64,000 nt of DNA. Origin: Acanthosepion lycidas (Eukaryota; Mollusca; Cephalopoda; Sepiida; Sepiidae). Positions 29,701 through 38,813 of the stretch are shown piece by piece. Both the position numbers and the translations under genes were made by a program. The notes under the pieces are model-generated. The model worked only from the letters and a program-made list of their open reading frames with translations, searched no databases and had not been told where the DNA came from. Position 1 is the first letter of the stretch, and each line of letters starts with the position of its first letter. Where the stretch lies: contig OZ010588.1 of the NCBI GenBank assembly GCA_963932145.1, positions 101,774,512-101,838,511 of the forward strand. The letters are read 5' to 3'.

Positions 29701-30174
29701 GGCAAGAGACTCTGTTCAGCAGGTTTGGAGAAATATCCAAACTGTCGTCGCTGCACTGGCGAAGTCGAGACCATTGGTCACGCCTTTTTTCAGTGCAAGA
29801 CGGTAGTGCCGTTGTGCAAGTTTGTTGAAGGCCTCATGGTTCGCATGCTGCAGGGAAAGTTCTTTGTCCTGGAAGCCAGTTCTGTTTGTAGCAATGTGGT
29901 GTCGCAGTTGACGAAGGCTGAACACTATGTGTTCTGTTGCTTACTAGGGATTATGAGAGTCGTGATTTGGACGACGCGTCAGAAGGGATTCCATGAGGGC
30001 GAGAAGTTCACCTCTTCCCAACTGATCTTGTACTTTAAGCATCAGCTTAAAGTCAAGATTAGGACGGAAAGGCGGCGGCTCACCTCATCGGAATTTGGCA
30101 AAAGGTGGGTGAATCTTGCGCGAATGTGTAGAGTGAAAGGGGCTGACCTAGAGTGGCACTTGGACGTCGGTTAG
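26716..30174 (+). CDS. ORF2 endonuclease-reverse transcriptase (1152 aa), unit 4
   Basis: The frame is intact; the protein appears identical to unit 3. Nucleotide differences from unit 3 that I noticed are silent (for example in the codons near 27870 and 27926). All catalytic motifs are present. Confidence 0.93.
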   Translation: MALWLASLNVRGVRSESRRARLTRDLQRLGVNVCCIQETRFSSHDREDILSKGFAVYSACFDGRSRGVSWLVSKSLKAACTLVFADPAGRLCVLDVTIKDKVLRLIGVYAPNSHSERPALFRQIAPFLTTSRRVVLAGDWNAVLDPDIDRIGHKQGTNNPDVKPFRDFIDEFDLVDKFRNEHPREVAWTWTNSGNSAPGTLASYLDRVLVRRVDVGLLGCPSFHYIVYTDHRLVRVRVNLDKPKVRLAGYWKLNCSLFGDQGFRDQLLLMIQRELTGAVVGNAWWGKLKSHIRTFAADFSRRLNLDRLAAQTALEDKVDRAVKSRVSGDIALAKAELSSLLIKKDQALVVRARLKRMSSEATNMAAELRAEENRSASKRHIACVTLPDKRTVTTNAGICEVFRDYFQDLFTREPGLSSAQFDAYLADFPCLSAAEAARCEGPITESEIWEALKQVGLDKSPGLDGLPYEVYLRLSHVFVPLLELIYNHWMKQGSLPQRFTRGVIKLLRKDKGGGDGLGNFRPLTMLNTDLKILAKILANRLQLVLSSLIGPEQTCAVKGRTIQDNLHMVRLILEKVDSEAALINLDQSKAFDRVDHRFLEAVLSAAGFRADFRSWIRLLYATPGALVEVNGVRSKPFVLSRSIRQGCPLSPLLYVLALEPFLRKLKANPVLRGISLPGASTSARYSAYADDVSVLVSSRAEIDEVSKEISGYEMVTGAKINRDKSVGLRLGAWKGVSLPGPFLWTDGPIKILGVWFGPDLQLEMNWSEVQGKAEIAVKLWSRRRLSLKGRAEVCVSHIYPILLYRLSVLPLPYARLMSLVRTLFSFLWRDKAPMVTREICCLHPSEGGLGMPSIEIRQYMLRITFLDRMCRGLDEVGTFWKEDVRKHFPSLRSVHSCEEEAGRRPRAECAFYRECRSALKLLLRTSDGLSDAQALSRKALYRLLVRGSVQDDLIDELGLTKQEARSMWPWAPGLKCLNNDEASLTWLMIREALWVGKRLCSAGLEKYPNCRRCTGEVETIGHAFFQCKTVVPLCKFVEGLMVRMLQGKFFVLEASSVCSNVVSQLTKAEHYVFCCLLGIMRVVIWTTRQKGFHEGEKFTSSQLILYFKHQLKVKIRTERRRLTSSEFGKRWVNLARMCRVKGADLEWHLDVG

Positions 30175-30940
30175 GTACAGGATTTGTCCTAACAGGGTTG
30201 AACATAGGCAACCCACCCTGATTTTAGGTTAGACTAGGTTTTTGATTTTGAAGCTTTAGTTTTTCCTTTTTTCTAGTAAACTTAGCTAGGGTATGCATGC
30301 GCATTGGTCCCTTTTATTTCTGTCCCTAATTTTCTTTCGTTTAATTCCCCATCCCCTCCCTCGTTAGGTGGTCAGTGATTTCAGTTCTCTGGTGGATGCG
30401 GGGCGACTTTCGTTTCGTGTGTGTGCTTTTTCGTATTTGTTGTTGTGTATGAATGTGTGAGTGTCTGTGTGAATGCTTGGAGGAATGAATGGTTTTTCTT
30501 ATTTTTCTAAGCCCCGCATTGATTTCGTCTAGTTAACTGATTTTGCTGCCACATTTATGGTTTGTGGGGGGTTTTATTACTAACACAGTTTTATTTAGTT
30601 TTATTGTAAATAATTTAAAAGTCATATTGTACATAATCATTTGGGGTTCTTTTTAAAAAAATTGTTATTTTATGACCCTCCCCCCACGAACAATATTTGT
30701 ACATAAGGGGACTAGTTAGGACTTCATGGAGAATTTGAGGCGTTATGGTGGACGTGGTAAGAAAGGTAGGAGTGAATGTGTTGTTTTGGTGATTGGAATA
30801 TTGTTGGTTTGTTTGGGTCCGTGTCTGGGACTAGCTAAGTTTAGATTTAAGACAGAAGAAGACCGTCATTCCCCATCCCCCTTTTAGGCCTTGTGCCACA
30901 TTTTATACATAAAATTTTGTATAAATAAATATCTTTACAC
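30175..30940 (+). other. 3' UTR of unit 4
   Basis: It is 766 bp. Both long-range stems are kept. The terminal hairpin is at 30902-30925 (loop TAAAATTT) and TATAAATA at 30920-30927. Confidence 0.75.
30726..30887 (+). CDS. ORF3 candidate, unit 4
   Basis: This 53-codon frame has Gly24 and is the same protein as in unit 2. It is unproven as a gene. Confidence 0.28.
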   Translation: MENLRRYGGRGKKGRSECVVLVIGILLVCLGPCLGLAKFRFKTEEDRHSPSPF

Positions 30941-31644
30941 GCTGTCTCCGAGTTACGTTATCCGTCTTTTTGTGACCAGTGTTTTTTGAACTTGTATAAT
31001 TGTCTTTTTTTTGTGTTGCACAGCGACGAACTTATTTTTTTTTTTTTGGCCACGAGGAATCGTTTGGCGACCTTTTTTGGAATTACCGATATTTTTTGAA
31101 CACACCAAGACATTTTGCTAAGTTTTAATTTTTTATTATTCCATTTCTTTTGTTTGTTTTTATTTTTTGGGGGCTTCGGCCCACATAATTTTTTATTTTT
31201 TTATTTTTTTTGTTGTTAAAAAAAAATAAGTACATTTTAAGAAAAAAAAGAAAAAGAAAACTTTATTTTTTATTTCGTTTTTATTTTTTTTTTACCCATT
31301 TTTATTTTATTAGCGACTTCGGTCGCATTCTTTTCTTTTTGATTTAACTAGTTTGTTTTTCTTGTGTTTTTAGTTTATTTTCTTTAGCGGCTTCGGCCGC
31401 AAACTTTTATTTTTTTTGTCTGGTTACAAACCAGACTTTTTCTTTTTCTTTTGTGCAGTTTAATTGAATTTTTTGAAAAAAAGAAAGGAGTTTTTGTTTT
31501 TTCTTTTATTTTCGGCAGGCTTTGAGCGCCTTCTTTATTTTTTTATTTTTTCTTTCTGTTTGTATAAGTTTGTTCATTTTATTTATTTTTGTCTCATTTG
31601 CCATTTTATTTACTGGTTCATCCAGGCTTTTTCTTTATTTGTTT

Positions 31645-31685
<41 letters not shown>

Positions 31686-31741
31686 CTCTCCCAACTCCTT
31701 TCCACAACTTCCGCAGTTGGAAGTCTCAACTTTAATTCACC
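30941..31741 (+). other. 5' UTR of unit 5 (variant type)
   Basis: It is diverged from units 1-4 in the T-rich spacers, yet all hairpins persist: UUCG stems at 31171-31182, 31313-31326 and 31387-31400, and GTCTGGTT-ACA-AACCAGAC at 31418-31436, one pair longer than in unit 1. The poly(T) run is about 34 (31647-31680). Confidence 0.75.
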
Positions 31742-33790
31742 ATGGCCGACGAAGCCAGTCGGTCTAATGTGAAGAAAGACCTGTTCGGTTCGGCGGCGAA
31801 AGCTGACCCGCCGGAGAAACCGACAAAGAAGCAGGCTAACACTAGCCCAATCTTGAAAAAAGGTGCTAGTGTCTCGAAAAAAGACACTAGCAAAAATGTA
31901 GAAGTGCCCAAGGAGGCACAAGTCAAGACCGCCGAGGAATTGCCCTCATGTTGGAAGTCCCCACCAAGTTGTATCTTGAACATGGCGGATTTCTTGGATA
32001 AGGCGAAGGGGTACGCCCATCTTGTTAATAAAGATGGGTTCGTCGATATTGTCCAAGAACTCGATGTGTTCTCAAAAAGAATGGTGACCATTTTTGTGGT
32101 GGATAAGAAAACGAGAAAGATTTGTCGCTCCACAAAAGACACAGTGATTAAATCACTTTTGTCCCTGGGGATAAAACCCCAAAGAGTAATAAAGGGTAGA
32201 GGGTTCTTCATGTGGGACATTCTGCTGCCCACCCCAGAAGATTGCCTGGCCATGGCCAAGAAAGAGCTAATTACGAAGGATTTTATCATCAGAACGGAGT
32301 ATGAGGGCCGCAGGCGGACTAGGGTAGCCGTCTTTGAAGTTCCTCCTCAAATTTCGGGAGAGCTCCTGGCTGCATTTTTCTTGCAGTTCGGCCAAATTTT
32401 AGGGGCTCTCTCCGACAATTTGAACGGGGGATGGACTTTTGACATAATGCTCGACCAGAAGGCCTTCAAGTCCGTCCCCAACTGTTTGGAGTATGGCGAC
32501 CGGAAAATGCCGGTCATAGTGACCGGTAGAAGACCAACTTGCTGGAGGTGTGGAGAGACTGGTCACCTTTCCTCCTCCTGCCCAGGAAAGAAGGCCCCTG
32601 GAGTTCCGGTCGCTGGCGACCAAAATCCCCCCTTGGCCGAGAAGCTAATATCCGCGGCGCCTGTAGTGGGCCTAGCTGCGAGGCGGACCGGTGAGGAAAA
32701 TCCCCCGGTTGGGCATAGTCCCTCATTACCCCCGAAGCCGACGCCTGCCACAAGTGTGGATAAGGAGAAGGAGGAGGGGGAATGGCGCCTCGTAGTTAGA
32801 GGCAAGGGGAAGACCCAAACAGCGGTTCTTCAGTCCCAACATGACACCAGGGACAATGTCACCTACAGCCCCATTCCCTCTACCAGCTCCGAGGGCGACG
32901 CCTCGGCGTCTTACGAATCCAATGCAACCGAAGCGCAAAAAACCAATGAACCCGGATGGAGAAAAATTTTAGACATAAAAAAGCTAAAAAACAAACTGGA
33001 TGAAACGCGGGCTAAAAAGCAAAAATCGCTGGGGGCACCGGGCCCCCTATCCTCTGCCCCGTCTTCCCCTTCTGCATCAAAAAAATCGTTCTCTAAACCA
33101 GCTCCGCCCAAATCTGTATCCAACTCACCGGCTAAATCTCTACATTCGTCCAAACCTTCACCGGTGAGGACGCCGTCCGGATGGACCCCTTCAACTACTC
33201 CTAATGTCACACCAATGGTTACTCCCATTCATTCACCACTTAAAAAAAGGTACAGAAGTCCGGACTCACAAACAACTACTGACAAGAAGAAAAAAAAGCT
33301 CAAGCCTCCTTATTTCCCTGGGGAAGACGTCTGCCGCGTATCCCGGGACCAGGCGGAAAGGGTTTTCGGGCAGACTCGAAACCCTAAAGAGCTGAAAATT
33401 CTGTGGAATTTTAAAAAAATCAATGATACAGATGTGGAGATGCCCGAAAATTTCCCTTCCGCACAAAGAGTACTGACCGTAATCAGAACTGGCCCGGGTA
33501 CGCGGGAGATTTGGGGCATGATAGAGGAGGCCCAGTCGTCGCTCAAAATGGTGCCCCCAGCTGCCTATCTTCTTGACCCCGAATCAAATGAATCTGATCA
33601 AAAGCTGAAAGGGAGGGTCCCAGTTTTTGTTCACCCATCCCTTTATAGAGCCCTGAAACTCACCTACCCCTCGGACATCGGCGGCTTGTCTCAAGACGAT
33701 ACCGTCGAAAATGAGATGGCGTCCGGATCTATGGGACGAGCTGTCGGTGTCCTCACCCCAGCCATGTTCTATCCTGAAGGACAACCCTAA
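31742..33790 (+). CDS. ORF1 gag-like protein (682 aa), unit 5
   Basis: The frame is intact. Distinguishing residues are Ile37 (Ser in others), Asp133 (shared with unit 6), Ile303, His325, Asp340, Asn394 and Thr401. It therefore combines states from the unit 1/6 group (303, 325, 394) with one from the 2-3-4 group (340). The CCHC knuckle is intact. Confidence 0.9.
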   Translation: MADEASRSNVKKDLFGSAAKADPPEKPTKKQANTSPILKKGASVSKKDTSKNVEVPKEAQVKTAEELPSCWKSPPSCILNMADFLDKAKGYAHLVNKDGFVDIVQELDVFSKRMVTIFVVDKKTRKICRSTKDTVIKSLLSLGIKPQRVIKGRGFFMWDILLPTPEDCLAMAKKELITKDFIIRTEYEGRRRTRVAVFEVPPQISGELLAAFFLQFGQILGALSDNLNGGWTFDIMLDQKAFKSVPNCLEYGDRKMPVIVTGRRPTCWRCGETGHLSSSCPGKKAPGVPVAGDQNPPLAEKLISAAPVVGLAARRTGEENPPVGHSPSLPPKPTPATSVDKEKEEGEWRLVVRGKGKTQTAVLQSQHDTRDNVTYSPIPSTSSEGDASASYESNATEAQKTNEPGWRKILDIKKLKNKLDETRAKKQKSLGAPGPLSSAPSSPSASKKSFSKPAPPKSVSNSPAKSLHSSKPSPVRTPSGWTPSTTPNVTPMVTPIHSPLKKRYRSPDSQTTTDKKKKKLKPPYFPGEDVCRVSRDQAERVFGQTRNPKELKILWNFKKINDTDVEMPENFPSAQRVLTVIRTGPGTREIWGMIEEAQSSLKMVPPAAYLLDPESNESDQKLKGRVPVFVHPSLYRALKLTYPSDIGGLSQDDTVENEMASGSMGRAVGVLTPAMFYPEGQP

Positions 33791-33801
33791 TCGGCTTGAC
33801 A

Positions 33802-36800
33802 ATGGCTCTCTGGTTAGCTAGTTTAAATGTCCGGGGCGTGAGGTCCGAGTCTCGCAGGGCGAGGCTCACTCGTGATCTTCAGCGCCTCGGGGTGAATGTA
33901 TGTTGTATACAAGAGACCCGTTTTTCTTCTCATGATCGTGAGGACATACTGTCTAAGGGGTTCGCCGTTTATTCAGCCTGTTTTGATGGTCGTTCGAGGG
34001 GTGTCTCTTGGCTAGTGAGCAAGTCTTTGAAGGCTGCTTGTACCCTTGTCTTCGCGGATCCGGCGGGCAGACTTTGCGTGCTGGATGTTACCATAAAGGA
34101 TAAGGTTCTACGTCTCATTGGGGTTTATGCGCCCAATAGCCATTCCGAGCGGCCTGCTTTGTTTCGGCAGGTCGCGCCGTTCTTGACGACGTCTCGTCGG
34201 GTAGTTTTAGCGGGGGATTGGAATGCCGTCCTTGACCCCGATATAGATCGGATAGGGCATAAACAAGGTACTAACAACCCGGATGTGAAACCATTTCGGG
34301 ACTTTATCGATGAGTTTGATCTTGTCGATAAGTTCCGGAATGAACACCCTCGGGAGGTAGCATGGACTTGGACAAATAGTGGCAACTCGGCTCCGGGGAC
34401 GCTTGCGAGCTACCTGGACCGGGTCCTAGTTAGGAGAGTCGATGTAGGGCTCTTAGGCTGTCCAAGTTTCCATTATATAGTTTACACGGATCATAGGCTT
34501 GTCCGGGTCCGTGTAAACTTAGATAAGCCTAAGGTTAGATTGGCTGGTTACTGGAAATTGAACTGTTCCCTTTTTGGTGATCAGGGTTTCCGGGACCAGC
34601 TTTTACTAATGATCCAAAGGGAATTGACGGGTGCGGTTGTGGGAAATGCCTGGTGGGGCAAATTAAAATCTCATATTCGAACGTTTGCTGCCGATTTTAG
34701 TCGTCGACTCAATCTAGATAGATTAGCGGCGCAAACTGCTTTAGAAGATAAAGTCGATCGGGCAGTGAAATCCCGTGTTAGTGGGGACATAGCCTTAGCT
34801 AAGGCAGAGTTGTCCTCCTTGCTTATCAAGAAGGATCAAGCTCTGGTAGTTAGGGCTAGGTTAAAAAGAATGTCTTCTGAGGCAACGAATATGGCCGCTG
34901 AACTGCGTGCAGAGGAAAATCGAAGCGCGTCTAAGCGACATATCGCATGCGTCACATTGCCGGATAAGCGGACCGTGACTACAAACGCGGGCATATGTGA
35001 GGTGTTTCGGGACTACTTTCAGGATCTTTTCACCAGGGAGCCCGGTCTGAGCTCTGCTCAGTTCGACGCCTATTTAGCTGACTTTCCCTGCCTTTCGGCA
35101 GCTGAAGCGGCTAGGTGCGAGGGTCCCATTACAGAGTCGGAGATCTGGGAAGCGCTGAAGCAGGTTGGCCTGGATAAGTCTCCGGGATTAGATGGTCTTC
35201 CCTACGAAGTGTACTTGAGGTTGTCGCACGTTTTTGTTCCTTTGCTGGAACTGATTTACAACCACTGGATGAAGCAGGGGTCTTTACCCCAACGCTTCAC
35301 CAGGGGTGTGATCAAGTTGCTGCGTAAGGACAAGGGCGGTGGGGATGGGTTAGGGAACTTTCGCCCTTTAACGATGTTAAACACTGACTTAAAGATTTTG
35401 GCGAAGATCTTAGCCAACCGTTTGCAGCTTGTCCTGTCTAGTCTGATTGGCCCCGAACAGACTTGTGCTGTGAAGGGCAGGACTATTCAGGATAACCTTC
35501 ACATGGTACGCTTGATCTTAGAAAAAGTCGACAGTGAAGCCGCGCTGATCAATTTAGATCAGTCCAAGGCCTTCGATAGGGTTGACCATCGATTTCTGGA
35601 GGCGGTCCTTTCGGCTGCCGGTTTCAGAGCCGACTTTCGCTCCTGGATCCGACTTTTGTATGCGACCCCCGGTGCGCTGGTGGAAGTGAATGGGGTAAGG
35701 TCGAAGCCTTTCGTATTGTCTCGCTCCATTCGTCAAGGTTGTCCGCTCTCGCCTCTGCTTTACGTTCTTGCGTTGGAACCATTCCTTCGCAAGTTGAAGG
35801 CAAATCCGGTCCTGCGCGGAATTTCCCTGCCTGGGGCTTCCACCTCAGCCAGGTATTCTGCCTATGCTGACGACGTTTCGGTTCTGGTGTCGAGCAGAGC
35901 CGAGATTGACGAAGTCAGCAAAGAGATCAGTGGGTATGAGATGGTGACAGGGGCCAAGATCAACCGCGATAAGTCTGTGGGCTTGCGGTTGGGTGCGTGG
36001 AAGGGAGTTTCTCTTCCCGGACCTTTCCTCTGGACGGATGGGCCGATCAAGATACTCGGCGTCTGGTTCGGTCCTGATCTCCAGTTGGAAATGAATTGGT
36101 CGGAGGTGCAGGGGAAGGCCGAGATCGCGGTTAAACTGTGGTCTCGGAGGAGACTTTCCCTGAAGGGAAGGGCGGAGGTATGTGTTTCACACATATATCC
36201 GATACTCCTTTACCGACTTTCTGTGCTTCCGCTCCCGTATGCCAGACTAATGTCATTAGTCCGGACCTTGTTCTCCTTTTTGTGGAGAGACAAGGCCCCT
36301 ATGGTAACTCGCGAGATCTGTTGCCTTCATCCCTCTGAGGGCGGTCTGGGTATGCCTAGCATTGAGATTCGTCAATATATGCTTCGCATTACCTTTCTAG
36401 ACCGAATGTGTCGCGGATTGGATGAGGTGGGCACCTTTTGGAAAGAAGATGTCCGAAAACATTTCCCATCCCTGAGAAGTGTGCACTCGTGCGAGGAGGA
36501 GGCCGGCCGTAGACCTCGTGCCGAGTGTGCCTTCTACCGCGAATGTCGTAGTGCTTTGAAGCTCCTTTTACGGACGTCGGATGGCCTCTCCGACGCCCAG
36601 GCGTTGTCTCGTAAGGCATTGTATCGATTGTTAGTTAGGGGGTCCGTTCAAGATGATCTGATCGACGAGCTCGGTCTTACGAAGCAGGAGGCTCGCTCGA
36701 TGTGGCCTTGGGCGCCTGGGTTGAAATGTCTCAATAACGATGAGGCATCACTCACCTGGCTGATGATTCGTGAGGCCCTCTGGGTCGGCAAGAGACTCTG

Positions 36801-37260
36801 TTCAGCAGGTTTGGAGAAATATCCAAACTGTCGTCGCTGCACTGGGGAAGTCGAGACCATTGGTCACGCCTTTTTTCAGTGCAAGACGGTAGTGCCGTTG
36901 TGCAAGTTTGTTGAAGGCCTCATGGTTCGCATGCTGCAGGGAAAGTTCTTTGTCCTGGAAGCCAGTTCTGTTTGTAGCAATGTGGTGTCGCAATTGACGA
37001 AGGCTGAACACTATGTGTTCTGTTGCTTACTAGGGATTATGAGAGTCGTGATTTGGACGACGCGTCAGAAGGGATTCCATGAGGGCGAGAAGTTCACCTC
37101 TTCCCAACTGATCTTGTACTTTAAGCATCAGCTTAAAGTCAAGATTAGGACGGAAAGGCGGCGGCTCACCTCATCGGAATTTGGCAAAAGGTGGGTGAAT
37201 CTTGCGCGAATGTGTAGAGTGAAAGGGGCTGACCTAGAGTGGCACTTGGACGTCGGTTAG
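33802..37260 (+). CDS. ORF2 endonuclease-reverse transcriptase (1152 aa), unit 5
   Basis: The frame is intact with all endonuclease, RT and C-terminal zinc residues. A Val replaces Ile in the FRQIAPF segment of the endonuclease; otherwise it is very close to units 3 and 4. It is a candidate active copy together with the intact ORF1 upstream. Confidence 0.93.
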   Translation: MALWLASLNVRGVRSESRRARLTRDLQRLGVNVCCIQETRFSSHDREDILSKGFAVYSACFDGRSRGVSWLVSKSLKAACTLVFADPAGRLCVLDVTIKDKVLRLIGVYAPNSHSERPALFRQVAPFLTTSRRVVLAGDWNAVLDPDIDRIGHKQGTNNPDVKPFRDFIDEFDLVDKFRNEHPREVAWTWTNSGNSAPGTLASYLDRVLVRRVDVGLLGCPSFHYIVYTDHRLVRVRVNLDKPKVRLAGYWKLNCSLFGDQGFRDQLLLMIQRELTGAVVGNAWWGKLKSHIRTFAADFSRRLNLDRLAAQTALEDKVDRAVKSRVSGDIALAKAELSSLLIKKDQALVVRARLKRMSSEATNMAAELRAEENRSASKRHIACVTLPDKRTVTTNAGICEVFRDYFQDLFTREPGLSSAQFDAYLADFPCLSAAEAARCEGPITESEIWEALKQVGLDKSPGLDGLPYEVYLRLSHVFVPLLELIYNHWMKQGSLPQRFTRGVIKLLRKDKGGGDGLGNFRPLTMLNTDLKILAKILANRLQLVLSSLIGPEQTCAVKGRTIQDNLHMVRLILEKVDSEAALINLDQSKAFDRVDHRFLEAVLSAAGFRADFRSWIRLLYATPGALVEVNGVRSKPFVLSRSIRQGCPLSPLLYVLALEPFLRKLKANPVLRGISLPGASTSARYSAYADDVSVLVSSRAEIDEVSKEISGYEMVTGAKINRDKSVGLRLGAWKGVSLPGPFLWTDGPIKILGVWFGPDLQLEMNWSEVQGKAEIAVKLWSRRRLSLKGRAEVCVSHIYPILLYRLSVLPLPYARLMSLVRTLFSFLWRDKAPMVTREICCLHPSEGGLGMPSIEIRQYMLRITFLDRMCRGLDEVGTFWKEDVRKHFPSLRSVHSCEEEAGRRPRAECAFYRECRSALKLLLRTSDGLSDAQALSRKALYRLLVRGSVQDDLIDELGLTKQEARSMWPWAPGLKCLNNDEASLTWLMIREALWVGKRLCSAGLEKYPNCRRCTGEVETIGHAFFQCKTVVPLCKFVEGLMVRMLQGKFFVLEASSVCSNVVSQLTKAEHYVFCCLLGIMRVVIWTTRQKGFHEGEKFTSSQLILYFKHQLKVKIRTERRRLTSSEFGKRWVNLARMCRVKGADLEWHLDVG

Positions 37261-38023
37261 GTACAGGATTTGTCCTAACAGGGTTGAACATAGGCAACCC
37301 ACCCTGATTTTAGGTTAGACTAGGTTTTTGATTTTGAATCTTTAGTTTTCCCTTTTTTCTAGTAAACTTAGCTAGAGTATGCATGCGCATTGGTCCCTTT
37401 TATTTCTGTCCCTATTTTTTCTTTCGTTTAATTCCCCATCCCCTCCCTCGTTAGGTGGTCAGTGACTTCAGTTCTCTGGTGGATGCGGGGCGACTTTCGT
37501 TTCGTGTGTGTGCTTTTTCGTATTTGTTGTTGTGTATGAATGTGTGAGTGTCTGTGTGAATGCTTGGAGGAATGAATGTTTTTTCTTATTTTTCTTAGCC
37601 CCGCATTGATTTCGTCTAGTTAACTGATTTTGCTGCCACATTAAATGGTTTGTGGGGGGTTTTATTACTAACTCAGTTTTGTTTAGTTTTATTGTAAATA
37701 TTTTTAAGTCATATTGTACAAAATCATTTGGGGTTCTTTTTAAAAATTGTTTTTTATGACCCTCCCCCCACGAACAATATTTGTACATAAGGGGACTAGT
37801 TAGGACTTCATGGAGAATTCGAGGCGTTATGGTGGACGTGGTAAGAAAGGTAGGAGTGAATGTGTTGTTTTGGTGATTGGAATATTGTTGGTTTGTTTGG
37901 GTCCGTGTCTGGGACTAGCTAAGTTTAGATTTAAGACAGAAGAAGACCGTCATTCCCCATCCCCCTTTTAGGCCTTGTGCCACATTTTATACATAAAATT
38001 TGTATAAATAAATATCTTTACAC
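37261..38023 (+). other. 3' UTR of unit 5
   Basis: It is 763 bp. The terminal hairpin at 37986-38008 keeps both arms with a 7-base loop (TAAAATT). TATAAATA is at 38003-38010. Short deletions lie in the A/T runs between the long-range stems. Confidence 0.75.
37810..37971 (+). CDS. ORF3 candidate, unit 5
   Basis: This 53-codon frame has Ser4 (TTG to TCG) and Gly24. It is open like the rest and unproven. Confidence 0.27.
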   Translation: MENSRRYGGRGKKGRSECVVLVIGILLVCLGPCLGLAKFRFKTEEDRHSPSPF

Positions 38024-38813
38024 GCTGTCTCCGAGTTACGTTATCCGTCTTTTTGTGACCAGTGTTTTTTGAACTTGTATAATTGTCTTTTTTTTGTGTT
38101 GCACAGCGACGAACTTATTTTTTTTTTTTGGCCACGAGGAATCGTTTGGCGACCTTTTTTGGAATTACCGATATTTTTTGAACACACCAAGACATTTTGC
38201 TAAGTTTTAATTTTTTATTATTCCATTTCTTTTGTTTGTTTTTATTTTTTGGGGGCTTCGGCCCACATAATTTTTTATTTTTTTATTTTTTTTGTTGTTA
38301 AAAAAAAATAAGTACATTTTAAGAAAAAAAAGAAAAAGAAAACTTTATTTTTTATTTCGTTTTTATTTTTTTTTTACCCATTTTCATTTTATTAGCGACT
38401 TCGGTCGCATTCTTTTCTTTTTGATTTAACTAGTTTGTTTTTCTTGTGTTTTTAGTTTATTTTCTTTAGCGGCTTCGGCCGCAAACTTTTATTTTTTTTG
38501 TCTGGTTACAAACCAGACTTTTTCTTTTTCTTTTGTGCAGTTTAATTGAATTTTTTGAAAAAAAGAAAGGAGTTTTTGTTTTTTCTTTTATTTTCGGCAG
38601 GCTTTGAGCGCCTTCTTTATTTTTTTATTTTTTCTTTCTGTTTGTATAAGTTTGTTCATTTTATTTATTTTTGTCTCATTTGCCATTTTATTTACTGGTT
38701 CATCCAGGCTTTTTCTTTATTTGTTTAATTTTTTTTTTTTTTTTTTTTTTTTACCCTCTCTCCCAACTCCTTTCCACAACTTCCGCAGTTGGAAGTCTCA
38801 ACTTTAATTCACC
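38024..38813 (+). other. 5' UTR of unit 6 (variant type)
   Basis: It is the same type as unit 5. UUCG hairpins are at 38253-38264, 38395-38408 and 38469-38482, followed by the ACA-loop hairpin. The poly(T) run is about 24 (38729-38752). Confidence 0.75.

Larger units (their letters stand above)
23861..30940 (+). mobile_element. LINE unit 4 (7080 bp), both ORFs intact
   Basis: This is a complete unit of the 2-3-4 subgroup with no lesion seen. Its 3' UTR resembles units 5 and 6 in a few bases (for example TTTTTGATTTTGA near 30240), suggesting exchange between neighbours. Confidence 0.93.
30941..38023 (+). mobile_element. LINE unit 5 (7083 bp), both ORFs intact
   Basis: This is a complete unit. 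It shares a distinct 5' UTR type with unit 6 (several substitutions and indels against units 1-4), while ORF2 follows the common sequence. No lesion was seen. Confidence 0.93.
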